A DNA stretch of 34,158 nucleotides, taken from IMG/VR virus record IMGVR_UViG_3300023179_000297, positions 1 through 34,158 of that record; one strand, 5' to 3'. Origin of the DNA: a virus. The notes below the pieces were generated by a model. That model searched no databases and had not been told where the DNA came from. It worked only from the letters and a program-made list of their open reading frames with translations. Position numbers and translations under genes: made by a program. Positions 13,766-22,008 of the stretch are shown here, one piece after another (within the stretch, counting starts at the first letter, position 1; every line of letters starts with the position of its first letter).

Positions 13766-14973
13766 GCGACAGTCCCGTCTGCGTTTAGCTCTAATCCTTT
13801 ATCTTCTAGTGCTGCGCGTTGAACAATACGATTGCAGTGCTCTACAAAACTTTCATAGGTTGGTATGTATTTTGAAAGCGCCGCGCGTTGAGCCATTGCA
13901 GCTTCGTGTAACTGCGTCTCATTCATCTTCTCTACATCTGATATTGTAAGTTTATATGAGTCTCCTAGAGGATCTCCTTCGCCTTTATCAGTAACAAGAA
14001 CAGAACCAACATGAGCAGCGTATAAAAATCTGCTGCGCCACCAGCCTGAACCCGCGTGAGGATACGGTGGCGAAAGAATTCCCCAGTGTCTATTGTAGAA
14101 CTCAAGAACGTCTTGCTCCGTATCAAATCGCTGTCCACCGAGCTTTTTAATAAGCTTTCTACTTCCAACTATTTCAACTGGCCAATTAAAGTTTTTCTTT
14201 TCTAGCCAAGTATCATGTGGCATTAGCGCTCCAAGCACCCATGCTTTCTTTTTAGCGTCTGGCGCATTTTCTATTACTGCCTGAAGAGAAGGAATAACAG
14301 TTGGCGTTGGGTCAAGAGCTTCTATAGGTCCAACTTCTTTTGGCATACGTTTACGCACTACTGATCTGTCACCAAACGAGTACATAGGGCACACAGGCAC
14401 CATACCAGCTTCCCAGCGGGCAGCAAGGAGATCTATTGCAGACTGCACTAAGCGTTTTTCATAAGGTTTTACATTTTCGTCGTTGTCCATCATGTAGTAA
14501 CGTTCTATGTAACACTTTTTAGCAGCGTCAGGGTTGAGCTCTCTAACACGTTCTAGTGCTGCTTCTATATCTTCTCTGCTAAAGTACGTAGCACCTTCGT
14601 CACCGCGATGGTCTGTTCCAACAAGTAAATGTTTGTAAAGCATTGCTGGTTTTCTCATAAGAGCACGCGCACCATTGAATACAGTATTAAATTGCCAGTC
14701 GTCAAAAAATCCTACGCAAGGTATACCAGACGACAGCGCATAAAGCGCTCCCATAGCTCCTTGTCGGCCATTTAAAGAATTTAGTGGAGCAAGATTTATC
14801 CATAAAACATCATAAGAAGATAGATCTTCACCTGGAGTAATTTTTCTCCAGTCTACTTCATGCCCTGATTCACGTAGTGCTTTAACGATAGATGCTGGCA
14901 CATCTATCTTTTGTATAGTGCGTCTTTCAGTGTTTATTTGTAAAGCAGTAAACCCACTCATAAGAATTTTCAC
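13762..14973 (-). CDS. GT-B-like glycosyltransferase, paralogue 1
   Basis: A 403-residue protein. The N-terminal domain begins ILMSGFTALQ, then IDVPASIVKALRESGHEVDW, YDVLWINLAPLNSLNGRQG and CVGFFDDW, which fits a GT-B Rossmann domain. The C-terminal domain contains KKAWVLGALMPHDTW, PVEIVGSRKLIKKLGG, LSPPYPHAGSGWWRSRFLYA and VLVTDKGEGDPLGDSYKL, the expected nucleotide-sugar side. The GTG at 14973 has GAAGG six bases upstream; an ATG four codons in is the alternative. It overlaps its paralogue by the ATGA junction. No signal peptide or membrane helix is seen, so it is a cytoplasmic enzyme. With the hydroxymethylase candidate in the same transcription unit, glycosylation of hydroxymethylated cytosine in phage DNA is the leading hypothesis; a protein or small-molecule acceptor cannot be excluded. 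Confidence 0.6.
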   Translation of the reverse strand: MKILMSGFTALQINTERRTIQKIDVPASIVKALRESGHEVDWRKITPGEDLSSYDVLWINLAPLNSLNGRQGAMGALYALSSGIPCVGFFDDWQFNTVFNGARALMRKPAMLYKHLLVGTDHRGDEGATYFSREDIEAALERVRELNPDAAKKCYIERYYMMDNDENVKPYEKRLVQSAIDLLAARWEAGMVPVCPMYSFGDRSVVRKRMPKEVGPIEALDPTPTVIPSLQAVIENAPDAKKKAWVLGALMPHDTWLEKKNFNWPVEIVGSRKLIKKLGGQRFDTEQDVLEFYNRHWGILSPPYPHAGSGWWRSRFLYAAHVGSVLVTDKGEGDPLGDSYKLTISDVEKMNETQLHEAAMAQRAALSKYIPTYESFVEHCNRIVQRAALEDKGLELNADGTVA

Positions 14974-15011
14974 TTACTACCTTCTTTCTTCTTTAAGTTG
15001 ATCTGGAACGC

Positions 15012-15058
15012 CATCTGTCACTACAACAGATGACGAACCAGACTAACTCAATGAGTTA
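15012..15058. other. Two inverted repeats between ssDNA-binding and GT genes
   Basis: In the 86-base gap between the gene at 15060-15608 and the GT-B gene are CATCTGT (15012-15018) paired with ACAGATG (15026-15032), and the near-perfect palindrome TAACTCAATGAGTTA (15044-15058). Neither is followed by a T-run on the - strand. They may slow or process the transcript after the abundant ssDNA-binding protein gene, or act as operators for the glycosyltransferase genes. Confidence 0.35.
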
Positions 15059-15059
15059 T

Positions 15060-15608
15060 TTAGAACGGTGATGCTGGAGGAGCTGCAAGTGCCGGTTCCT
15101 CAGCGCGTGCAGGCGCTGGTGCAGGCGCTGGTGCAGGCGCTGGTGCAGGCGCTGGTGCAGGCGCTGGTGCAGGCGCTGCAAAAGAATCAGCTGCAGACGC
15201 TGCCCCTGCTGGAAAATACATTTTAATTTCGTTCTTCTTTTGTCCTTGCCATACACGAGATCCAATTTGTGCGCGAAAGGAGCGTCCTTGCATTGCCTGC
15301 TCTATTTGAGCGTTAGATGGGCTTGACGCAAAGAAGTCACGTCCTAAGCCTAAAGCACCCATCTTACGGAAAAACATTCCAAGAGCAGAAGAGTTATCTG
15401 GAGTAACAACAAGGTTATCCCAGACCAGACGCTTAGAATGTGCTCCATTTTGCACTTGTGCCTTTACAGCAAACATTGTCTTACCAGATTGCGAAACCTT
15501 TGCAACAGCTTCAACAATCGTAAGATCATAGTCGCCATCTGGCAGTGGTTCGAAACTAGTGCCTTCTCCAGCGTCTTTTACAAGATCGCCCCAATTAAGT
15601 GTACTCAC
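15060..15608 (-). CDS. DUF669-like phage single-stranded DNA-binding protein
   Basis: A 182-residue protein. Residues 1-133 fit the phage DUF669 pattern, thought to be ssDNA-binding proteins: NWGDLVKDAG, then PLPDGDYDLTIVEAVAKVSQ (21-40), MFAVKAQVQNG, LVWDNLVVTPDN (61-72), FFRKMGALGL (79-88) and a final strand NEIKMYF. After it comes a flexible tail built of Ala-Pro dipeptides (about 145-167) and the end APPASPF, where SSBs of other types carry their partner-binding tip. The start is GTG at 15608, with GAAAGG eight bases before it. Its neighbours, a Sak4-like ATPase, a Cas4-like nuclease and an SNF2 helicase, are the partners expected in single-strand annealing and recombination. The tail is encoded by a 12-base tandem repeat. 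Confidence 0.65.
   Translation of the reverse strand: MSTLNWGDLVKDAGEGTSFEPLPDGDYDLTIVEAVAKVSQSGKTMFAVKAQVQNGAHSKRLVWDNLVVTPDNSSALGMFFRKMGALGLGRDFFASSPSNAQIEQAMQGRSFRAQIGSRVWQGQKKNEIKMYFPAGAASAADSFAAPAPAPAPAPAPAPAPAPAPAPARAEEPALAAPPASPF
15109..15180. repeat. 12-base tandem repeat encoding the Ala-Pro tail
   Basis: The unit GCAGGCGCTGGT occurs five times perfectly (15109-15168), followed by a sixth copy differing at the last two bases (15169-15180). On the - strand each unit encodes Ala-Pro-Ala-Pro. It is in frame, so copy-number change would lengthen or shorten the linker without breaking the gene. It is not a CRISPR array: there are no spacers. Confidence 0.9.
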
Positions 15609-15629
15609 TATGTATACCTTTCTCTATTG

Positions 15630-16388
15630 TTATTTCTTGTTTTTAACTTCGGGTTTAGGGCCAAAAACCATATCAAGCATGCGCTCTATTCCTAGATCTT
15701 CTTGCTCGACTATTTTTCCAAGTCTTCCTTGCACGCGTTCTCCAGCTTCGTATTCTGCAGTGCGTTCTACATACATACGACGAACTTTGTACGGAGGATG
15801 AAGAGGATCAGGGTTAGGCATCTGCTCTACAGTTATTGCTCCTAAAATGTCGTAAAAATAAGGAGCTTGAATTGCGAGCTGTCCTTGTAGATACGGGCGC
15901 GAACGGCCATCTCCACTCGGACGTGCCATAGCAGTTAGTACAACGGCTTCTAACGGCTGTGTAGGGTGCATTGTAAGGTCACGTAGATCACGCAATAGCG
16001 CTCCCATGTGACGAAGCAACTCGCCCCATTGCTGCATTTTCATTTGCTCAGTACCAGCAATTGAATCCATGCACTTCACTTGAAGTTCAGAGATAGAATC
16101 GATGATAAGAGATTTGAACTGGTGTTTTCCAGTTTGCAACCATTGGAACGTTTTAAGAACTACATCGTAGTCGCGAACGTTTACGACTACAGTGTCCCAA
16201 GTGCCATCAGCAACTGGCGGTTCTTCTCTAATTGGGTCCCAGTACTTAACTGTGATAGGCAAAAACCTATGCCCACCCTCAACGTCAAGCATGAGACGTG
16301 GATACGGTGCGGTGACTGCAAATGTTGACTTACCAACCTTTGATTCGCCATACACCATGATTGTCAACGAACGTTGTACGTCAGACAT
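15630..16388 (-). CDS. Sak4-like / RecA-fold phage ATPase (AAA_24 type)
   Basis: A 252-residue P-loop ATPase: Walker A GESKVGKST (about 14-22), then PRLMLDVEGGHRFLP, WDTVVVNV, and a Walker B-type strand SLIIDSISEL. This is the layout of the AAA_24/Sak4-like phage proteins, RecA-fold single-strand annealing or recombination proteins that work with a phage SSB. The C-terminus (IERMLDMVFGPKPEVKNKK) is basic. ATG at 16388 has AAGGA seven bases upstream; the GTG one codon earlier is less well spaced. It lies directly upstream of the DUF669 gene, a frequent pairing for Sak4. It could alternatively serve as a helicase-loader-like ATPase. Acts in the cytoplasm on DNA. Confidence 0.7.
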   Translation of the reverse strand: MSDVQRSLTIMVYGESKVGKSTFAVTAPYPRLMLDVEGGHRFLPITVKYWDPIREEPPVADGTWDTVVVNVRDYDVVLKTFQWLQTGKHQFKSLIIDSISELQVKCMDSIAGTEQMKMQQWGELLRHMGALLRDLRDLTMHPTQPLEAVVLTAMARPSGDGRSRPYLQGQLAIQAPYFYDILGAITVEQMPNPDPLHPPYKVRRMYVERTAEYEAGERVQGRLGKIVEQEDLGIERMLDMVFGPKPEVKNKK

Positions 16389-16436
16389 CACTTATTCCTT
16401 TCATCTCTTTTTGCAGTTTGTAGTATCTGTTTAACA

Positions 16437-17369
16437 TTATTCAGTACCACCTTTTTTCTCTTCGTTCCCGTAGTAAGCATACGGATCTGCAGATTCAAAA
16501 GCGTCTTCAATTGCTGCCTCTGCCGCACTTCCATCGTCAAACATTGGACATATAGAGAAAAATTGGCATTTCCATTTGCAGTCTCTGCTAGGTCTAGGGT
16601 AGACTACAAAGCGATGATCAGAGCCTTTGTCTAGCATCTCCCTAGAGTTTAGCATGTCTGCAAGAGTACCGTGAATTCTTTGCCAGAATGAGCGAAGCGC
16701 AAATACGTTATGACGTACTTCCATTTGCTCGTAGAAAGGAGGTCTAGCATTAGCAGACCTTTTTACTTTCTTAAGCATAGTGAATATGCCGCCTTCTGAT
16801 CTTTCGCCTTCTTTATTTTGTGCAGTCTCCAGCATCATGTACGTAAGAATCTGTTCGTTCATGTGCGCCATTGAAGTAAAATCAGTGAATGATCCACCGA
16901 CAGTCTTAAAGTCTCTAAACATACGCACGCCATCACCTTTTCGACGGACACGCATATCTATCTTACCTTGTAGCTCTACTTTTCCATCGAGTAGTGGCAT
17001 TGAAATAACTTCTTCTGTTGAAATCATTTCTAATTCTGCATCAATTCCATTTTCTTCTACCCACTGAAGGTATCCTTCAAGCATTATGCGTCCAAGCTCT
17101 GCTTCAGAGTCAAGATCGTAAGTATCACGATTTTCTAATTCAAGAGTAGCGTGATCTTGGCGTATCAATTGCGCGTGTGCTTCTAAAAGAGGTATTTCCT
17201 TAGAGTAATACATATCAAGAGCTTCGTGAATTCTAGAACCTAAAGCAAGAGCGCCAGTCATTTGTTTGCTTTTTGGCTGTAAACGGCGATAGTAACTTAA
17301 CCACCATTTTCTCTTACAGTCCTTGTAAGTTTGAATTTCTGAATTTGATATTCTAAGTGGTTCTATCAT
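16437..17369 (-). CDS. Cas4/RecB-like PD-(D/E)XK nuclease with iron-sulphur cysteines
   Basis: A 310-residue nuclease of the RecB/Cas4 group. Motifs seen are C18 in TYKDCKRKWW, GSRIHEAL with H48, GKIDMR with D138, RDFKTV with D153 and K155, and the QxxxY motif EQILTY (172-177). At the C-terminus CKWKCQFFSIC (264-274) supplies three cysteines which with C18 would hold a 4Fe-4S cluster, as in Cas4 and AddB. Such phage enzymes are 5'-3' or 3'-5' exonucleases that make single strands for recombination. No CRISPR array or other Cas gene is nearby, so a recombination role is preferred to adaptation. ATG at 17369 follows AGGA and overlaps the helicase stop (ATGA). Confidence 0.85.
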   Translation of the reverse strand: MIEPLRISNSEIQTYKDCKRKWWLSYYRRLQPKSKQMTGALALGSRIHEALDMYYSKEIPLLEAHAQLIRQDHATLELENRDTYDLDSEAELGRIMLEGYLQWVEENGIDAELEMISTEEVISMPLLDGKVELQGKIDMRVRRKGDGVRMFRDFKTVGGSFTDFTSMAHMNEQILTYMMLETAQNKEGERSEGGIFTMLKKVKRSANARPPFYEQMEVRHNVFALRSFWQRIHGTLADMLNSREMLDKGSDHRFVVYPRPSRDCKWKCQFFSICPMFDDGSAAEAAIEDAFESADPYAYYGNEEKKGGTE

Positions 17370-19168
17370 AGTTTTCCTGCCTTATCGTCTTTTAGAAGTA
17401 AGATAAGTTTATCCTTATCTTTAACTATTTGTTCAAAGTTATCAGCCTTAGTTTCAAGGACCTGAATTACGCGTTCTTCAATAGTTCCTTCAGTAACGTA
17501 GTCAGTGATCATAACTGAATCGTGTATCTCTGACCCAATACGGTGAACACGATCTAATGCTTGCTTGTAATCTACTAGTGACCATGGACGTTGTAGCATG
17601 ACAAGACGGCGAGCAGCAGTGAGCGTCACTCCGACACCACCAGCTTGCGCAGTAAACAGAATCCATTTAATTCTGCCAGACTGAAAATCGTCAATTGCTT
17701 GTTGACGTTCGTCTTCATCTTGAGCCCCAGTGATTAATCCATGTTCTATTTTTGCTTTAGTTAGCTCCTCGCTTAAAAGTTCAATAAGTTGTCGAGAAAC
17801 TGCGCATACTGCGACAGAGTCATTTCCAAAGTCTCCGTTAGATATATCGTTCATTAGAGCGTCAACTTTGCATGATGGGCCAGAAAGTATTGCGCGCATT
17901 TCACCGGTGTCTTCATTTACGTCCATTGTTGCGTACGAACTGGCGAATTGAAGAAGTCTTATCGTTTGCGTTAATGCACTTGGTGCTGTTAGTGCATCTC
18001 CAGATTCTAGTTCTGCTATCATAGTGTCGCGCATTTGCTTATAAGCTTTTTCTTGTTTTGTAGACATTTCAGTATCTCTACGCTCAAATAGCATTTCTGG
18101 TAGCCAAGGAAGCACACGAGCTTTTAGCATGCGCCTCATTCTAGGATTTACAGTTGCATAGAATTCTTCTTCCATGTGCGGTTTTACGCCAAGAACCATC
18201 ATGCCACCAAAAGCATTTAGCATTACATTTACCATACGGTCAACCCAACGTGTCTTGCTTGGCCACTCTTCAGGTGACAACCAGTGAAGGATTGACCATA
18301 GATCTAGCACGTTGTTTGCGATAGGTGTTCCCGTTAACGCGAAGCGAATATCTGCATCACCTGTTGCAGCCCATAGGGCACGAGATTGCTTAGACTTGGG
18401 CTCCTTCGAGCGATGGATTTCGTCTGCAACTACAGACTTAAAATCAATCATGTTGAGTTCTCGCTTATGAACCTCGCAGCGATTTTCTGTAACTTTGTCG
18501 TCATGGCCGCCGCACTCTATACATCTAGCTAATGCAATAGAGCCGTATGGAGAAAGTCTAGAATGTGCGCGTAGAGATTCCCAGTTTATGGCGAATACTT
18601 GCGAGTCTTCTTCAAACTGCTTGCGCCTTTGCCCAGCGGATCCTTTTATTACTGTCACGTTTACTTCAGGCCACCACATGGCGAATTCACGTTTCCAGTT
18701 TTTCTTAAGAGTATTAGGGCAAACGATTAGCGCAGGAAAAACTTCTTCGCCTTTATCTTGAAGTTCTTTTAGCGCTCTAATTGCCTGTGCAGTTTTACCT
18801 AATCCAGGTTCATCTGCTAGTAGAGCTCGTCTTGCTACTGATAGAAATTTTACTCCAGCGCGTTGGTGTGGGTACAGGTCTTCATTGCCCTCATCAAGGG
18901 TTTCTATGTCACGAAGCGCATTGGCTGGGGTAATACGCGTAGTTACTTCATTAGTTGCCCAGTCAGTCAATCTAGGGCCAATTTCAAGGCTTGTCTTAAA
19001 CGTAGAACGAAGTGCTAGGCACGTTGCCCAAGACGTAGGTACGCTCCATACTTGTGTTTTTGTATCCCACTTTGCGCCAGGTATGCTTTTACATAATTCC
19101 TTAAAACGCCACTCGGCGTTGATTATTATGTGCTTGCTCGATTCGTCGAGTTCGACTAAAACGTTCAC
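17366..19168 (-). CDS. SNF2-family DNA helicase/translocase with HARP-like N-terminus
   Basis: A 600-residue superfamily 2 ATPase. Residues about 15-60 (ELCKSIPGAKWDTKTQVWSV) resemble the HARP domain that directs SMARCAL1-type annealing helicases to forks. Then come Q-like YPHQRAGVKFL (99-109), Walker A ADEPGLGKTAQAI (118-130), DEIH (249-252), LTGTPIANN (278-286), and the C-terminal lobe with AQAGGVGVTL and the arginine-finger motif QALDRVHRIGS. An insertion between motifs Ia and II holds C216, C219, C231 and H234, a small zinc site. GTG at 19168 is preceded by GAAAGGA nine bases upstream; the 86-base AT-rich gap before it could hold a promoter. It probably remodels replication forks or recombination intermediates with the nuclease, Sak4 and RuvC neighbours. 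Confidence 0.85.
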   Translation of the reverse strand: MNVLVELDESSKHIIINAEWRFKELCKSIPGAKWDTKTQVWSVPTSWATCLALRSTFKTSLEIGPRLTDWATNEVTTRITPANALRDIETLDEGNEDLYPHQRAGVKFLSVARRALLADEPGLGKTAQAIRALKELQDKGEEVFPALIVCPNTLKKNWKREFAMWWPEVNVTVIKGSAGQRRKQFEEDSQVFAINWESLRAHSRLSPYGSIALARCIECGGHDDKVTENRCEVHKRELNMIDFKSVVADEIHRSKEPKSKQSRALWAATGDADIRFALTGTPIANNVLDLWSILHWLSPEEWPSKTRWVDRMVNVMLNAFGGMMVLGVKPHMEEEFYATVNPRMRRMLKARVLPWLPEMLFERRDTEMSTKQEKAYKQMRDTMIAELESGDALTAPSALTQTIRLLQFASSYATMDVNEDTGEMRAILSGPSCKVDALMNDISNGDFGNDSVAVCAVSRQLIELLSEELTKAKIEHGLITGAQDEDERQQAIDDFQSGRIKWILFTAQAGGVGVTLTAARRLVMLQRPWSLVDYKQALDRVHRIGSEIHDSVMITDYVTEGTIEERVIQVLETKADNFEQIVKDKDKLILLLKDDKAGKL

Positions 19169-19254
19169 AGCAAGACGTCCTTTCGTCGTTATTTTGCCAT
19201 ACTAACAGGAAACTGCAGAAAAGTAATTTTATTTTGACTTAGTATGTAGTTTTT

Positions 19255-19719
19255 TTACTGAAGCAGCCTCTTTGGTGACCAACCTAGCTTTATCGCCCTA
19301 AGTAGTCCATGCCGTATCGCGTCAAGAGCGTGACCTTCTCCGCCAACAAACCAGTAGTCTAATTTCTTTAATGCAGGGTTAGGGAACATTTTCTTAGCGT
19401 CTGCAGGAGACTGAAAAGTAAGTGAATCAGGATCTAAATCGCCATCTAACATAAGATGCTTAAGTATCCCGATCTGCTCTAAAGAGTACGGTGCCTGCGT
19501 GTTACGAACAGTTTGCGCGTTGATAATAAATCTCTCGCACACAACATCAAGATGAATATTATTGTTACGAGCATGTTCAATTGCATCACGAATAGGCTTA
19601 GCGTACTCACGCATTTGATATTCACCAGACCATAGAAGTTTAGGTTCTTCACCGCGCTCTAATTCTATAAGCGCAATTCCGCTAGCCTTACCTGGGTCTA
19701 CAGATAAAATAAACTTCAT
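19255..19719 (-). CDS. RuvC-like Holliday junction resolvase
   Basis: A 154-residue RNase H-fold nuclease. It opens with FILSVDPGKASGIAL, where D8 is the first catalytic acid, has VVCERF with E62, and HALDAIRHGL with H130 and D133 as the last catalytic group. This is the spacing of RuvC/YqgF-type resolvases; the length is typical of phage forms. Such enzymes cut four-way junctions before packaging. Its ATG overlaps the polymerase stop (ATGA). It lies between the DNA polymerase and the SNF2 helicase, as expected for a replication-recombination module. Confidence 0.85.
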   Translation of the reverse strand: MKFILSVDPGKASGIALIELERGEEPKLLWSGEYQMREYAKPIRDAIEHARNNNIHLDVVCERFIINAQTVRNTQAPYSLEQIGILKHLMLDGDLDPDSLTFQSPADAKKMFPNPALKKLDYWFVGGEGHALDAIRHGLLRAIKLGWSPKRLLQ

Positions 19720-21542
19720 CGGTACTTATCTCCCCACGTCTCCATTGGTCCGTCAATCCCAGCAGTAAGTGGGACAGCCCAGCCTTCTGTAGTTGTCATA
19801 CACTCTTTAACAGTCTGCATAATTTCTATAGCGTCTTTTCTCGGAGCATTAAGAACAATTTCATCATGCACTGGCACAATTAAAAGTTCTGTTAAATCTG
19901 CTTGATCTAACTTAACAAGATTAGACTTAAAAATTTCAGCCGCGCCTCCTTGAATTAGGTAGTTAACAAGAGTGTAAGCGCGATCTTCATCACAAGGAAG
20001 ACGCCTACCAGTCCAAGTATACACGTAACCTTGGCCTTCAGCTCGTAAACGACGCATACCAGCATCTTCTATTTGCTTTTGAAATAGCGCCATTCCAGGA
20101 AAACGAGTATCAAACGCATCTGACACAGAGCGCATCTGCGGCTCAGCAACACCAGCAGTTAGCGCTTGTTTTGCTACGCCAGCTCCGTAAAGACGACCAT
20201 ACACTGTTCCTTTAATAAGATTTCTTCTTTTATCAGAACGCTGCATGCTTGGATCATTATAGATCTCGCGACCAATTTCAGTGAAAGGATCTGACCCCGT
20301 TGCGTCAGCTCGATTAAATAGAGTAATAAGATTTGGATCACTAGATAGACTAGCAAACATTCTAAATTCTACTTGGTCAAGGTCGGACGTAATAATTACG
20401 TGATCCTCGTCTTTAGGAATAAACGCAGTCCGTACAGTATCATCGCCTTTAGGCAGTGTTTGAAGAGCTGGATTTTGTATAGACATACGGCTTGTGCGTG
20501 CACCTAGTGTTTTTACTGAAGGATGCACAAAACCATTAACGTTGTCATTGATAAAGTTGGCAAAATACGTATTAGCTAGCTTATCAGCCTTACGCTGCTT
20601 TAGAACAGTTTCTGCTAGCATTTTTACTTCATGATTTCCTTGAATAGAAAGAAGTTTTAACTGATCTTTACTTGCTGATTTCTGTCCAGAAGGAGTGTAT
20701 TCGTCAATATCCGCACCTAGGCTTTCAAATAGACGAACAAGTTGTACGTTGCTTGTTATCGAAACTCCACCGTATTTTTGTCGTGACCACTCCTTAACTT
20801 GTTCAGTGTAGGCAGTTAGCTCATCAAATTTCTTTTTAGAGTAGTCGAGATCTATTCTAGCTCCGTTTATTTCCATACGCGTAACAATTCGTCTAGCTGC
20901 CATTTCAAGTTCGTACGCTTTGTTATACGGACCTTCAGGACCACATTTTTTATAGAACATTTCCCATATTCTCATAGTAAGAACGCAGTCAAGTGCACCA
21001 TAAGCCCAATAAGGTTCAAAGTTAGTTGGAACAGTTCCCCATGTCCAACCATTTTTAGCAAGTTCAGTATCAAGAGTTTCTTGAAGCGCTACAGCACGAC
21101 TATCAACATGCAAAGCAGCAAGACGCTTAAGCGCTCCAGAGCCAAGTGGATCTATGATGTGTGCCATAATCATTGTGTCGTGCGCCCTGTGCCAAGGAAT
21201 TTTCCAACGAGAATGAACGTCAAACCATCGTGCTTCAAATGCAATGTTATGACAAACTATTGGACCATCGAACTTGTCCATTGCTTCATAGAAAACACCA
21301 GCCCACTCTGACCAAGACATTGCCCAAGATTGTTTACCGTCTCCTACTTGTACAAGACGTAGTTGACCATGCCAAGGAGAAAGAGCATCAGCACGATCTC
21401 TGCCAGGAAGCTCTCCAGTTTCTGTGTCAATTGCAATAGCATTATATGGACGACGTTCTCCTAGCCACGATATAAAGTCACGCGCCTTATCAGCACTGTC
21501 GACTAAATGTAACTGAATCTCACCTAATCCTTCATTTGGCAT
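19716..21542 (-). CDS. polA: Family A DNA polymerase with 3'-5' exonuclease
   Basis: A 608-residue replicative-type polymerase. The exonuclease domain shows Exo I AIDTETG (37-43, D39 and E41), Exo II HNIAFEARWFD (98-108) and Exo III YGALDCVLT (181-189, D185). The polymerase domain has motif A DLDQVEFRMFAS (387-398), motif B KRRNLIKGTVYGRLYG (438-453) and motif C VPVHDEIVL (556-564). No 5'-3' exonuclease domain is present, as in T7 and many actinophages. Tyr448 occupies the position of E. coli Phe762, as in T7 polymerase. ATG at 21542 lies inside the deaminase gene end, an 11-base overlap. It would copy phage DNA, and must accept the modified dCTP if the hypermodification route is real. Confidence 0.95.
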   Translation of the reverse strand: MPNEGLGEIQLHLVDSADKARDFISWLGERRPYNAIAIDTETGELPGRDRADALSPWHGQLRLVQVGDGKQSWAMSWSEWAGVFYEAMDKFDGPIVCHNIAFEARWFDVHSRWKIPWHRAHDTMIMAHIIDPLGSGALKRLAALHVDSRAVALQETLDTELAKNGWTWGTVPTNFEPYWAYGALDCVLTMRIWEMFYKKCGPEGPYNKAYELEMAARRIVTRMEINGARIDLDYSKKKFDELTAYTEQVKEWSRQKYGGVSITSNVQLVRLFESLGADIDEYTPSGQKSASKDQLKLLSIQGNHEVKMLAETVLKQRKADKLANTYFANFINDNVNGFVHPSVKTLGARTSRMSIQNPALQTLPKGDDTVRTAFIPKDEDHVIITSDLDQVEFRMFASLSSDPNLITLFNRADATGSDPFTEIGREIYNDPSMQRSDKRRNLIKGTVYGRLYGAGVAKQALTAGVAEPQMRSVSDAFDTRFPGMALFQKQIEDAGMRRLRAEGQGYVYTWTGRRLPCDEDRAYTLVNYLIQGGAAEIFKSNLVKLDQADLTELLIVPVHDEIVLNAPRKDAIEIMQTVKECMTTTEGWAVPLTAGIDGPMETWGDKYR

Positions 21543-22008
21543 AGTTGTCCTCTACTATAGTTACGTCTATGCCACAGTTTTTAAAGTAGTCAATTGTGAG
21601 CTCTGGTCTCCTGTACGAAGCAGTTCCACTAATTTTTGTAACCACTCTTTTTATACCTGAGTTAGAAACTAGTTTAGCGCATTGAAAACATGGTACATCT
21701 GTAATATAAATAGTTCCGCCTTCTATACGAGATCTATCAACGTAGAGAAGCGCGTTTGCCTCTGAGTGTATCGAAGGGCACGAGTCATACGTGTTATCAA
21801 GAGGAACAACCCCTTGCGCACGCGGGCACCAGTTTACGCAGTCTCCTTCAACTGGCAAACAAGCAGCAGGTCCATTGTAGCCAGTAGAGCTAACTCTTTG
21901 ATCCTTAGAAACTATCACCGCACCGATTTGTGCACGACTACAGCGCGAACGAGCTGCAATAGACTCAGCTACTTGCATCCACACTTCATCCCAAGATGGT
22001 CTACTCAT
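21532..22008 (-). CDS. Deoxycytidylate (dCMP) deaminase
   Basis: A 158-residue zinc deaminase: the HSEANAL motif (81-87) gives the zinc ligand H81 and catalytic E83, and PCFQCAK (106-112) gives C107 and C110. An upstream loop with extra cysteines (C50, C57, C61, C77) is typical of dCMP deaminases that bind a second metal. It converts dCMP to dUMP. The frame is open to 22041, but ATG at 22008 starts the conserved MSRPSWDEVWM. It overlaps the small gene upstream by eight bases and the polymerase downstream. In T4 the same enzyme coexists with dCMP hydroxymethylase and competes for dCMP; here it would feed host thymidylate synthesis, as no ordinary ThyA or ThyX is seen. Confidence 0.9.
   Translation of the reverse strand: MSRPSWDEVWMQVAESIAARSRCSRAQIGAVIVSKDQRVSSTGYNGPAACLPVEGDCVNWCPRAQGVVPLDNTYDSCPSIHSEANALLYVDRSRIEGGTIYITDVPCFQCAKLVSNSGIKRVVTKISGTASYRRPELTIDYFKNCGIDVTIVEDNYAK

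Noticed and set aside
15109-15180. Short regular repeats that could suggest a CRISPR array
   Set aside because: The 12-base units are contiguous with no spacers and lie in frame inside a coding gene.
15056-15265. Leu-His-Gln-Arg repeat protein on the - strand
   Set aside because: It is the other-frame reading of the 12-base repeat inside the DUF669-like gene; it has no ribosome site and no independent support.
16437-17369. Cas4-like nuclease as sign of a phage CRISPR-Cas system
   Set aside because: No repeats, cas1, cas2 or effector gene is seen. The neighbours are recombination genes, so a phage exonuclease is the simpler reading.
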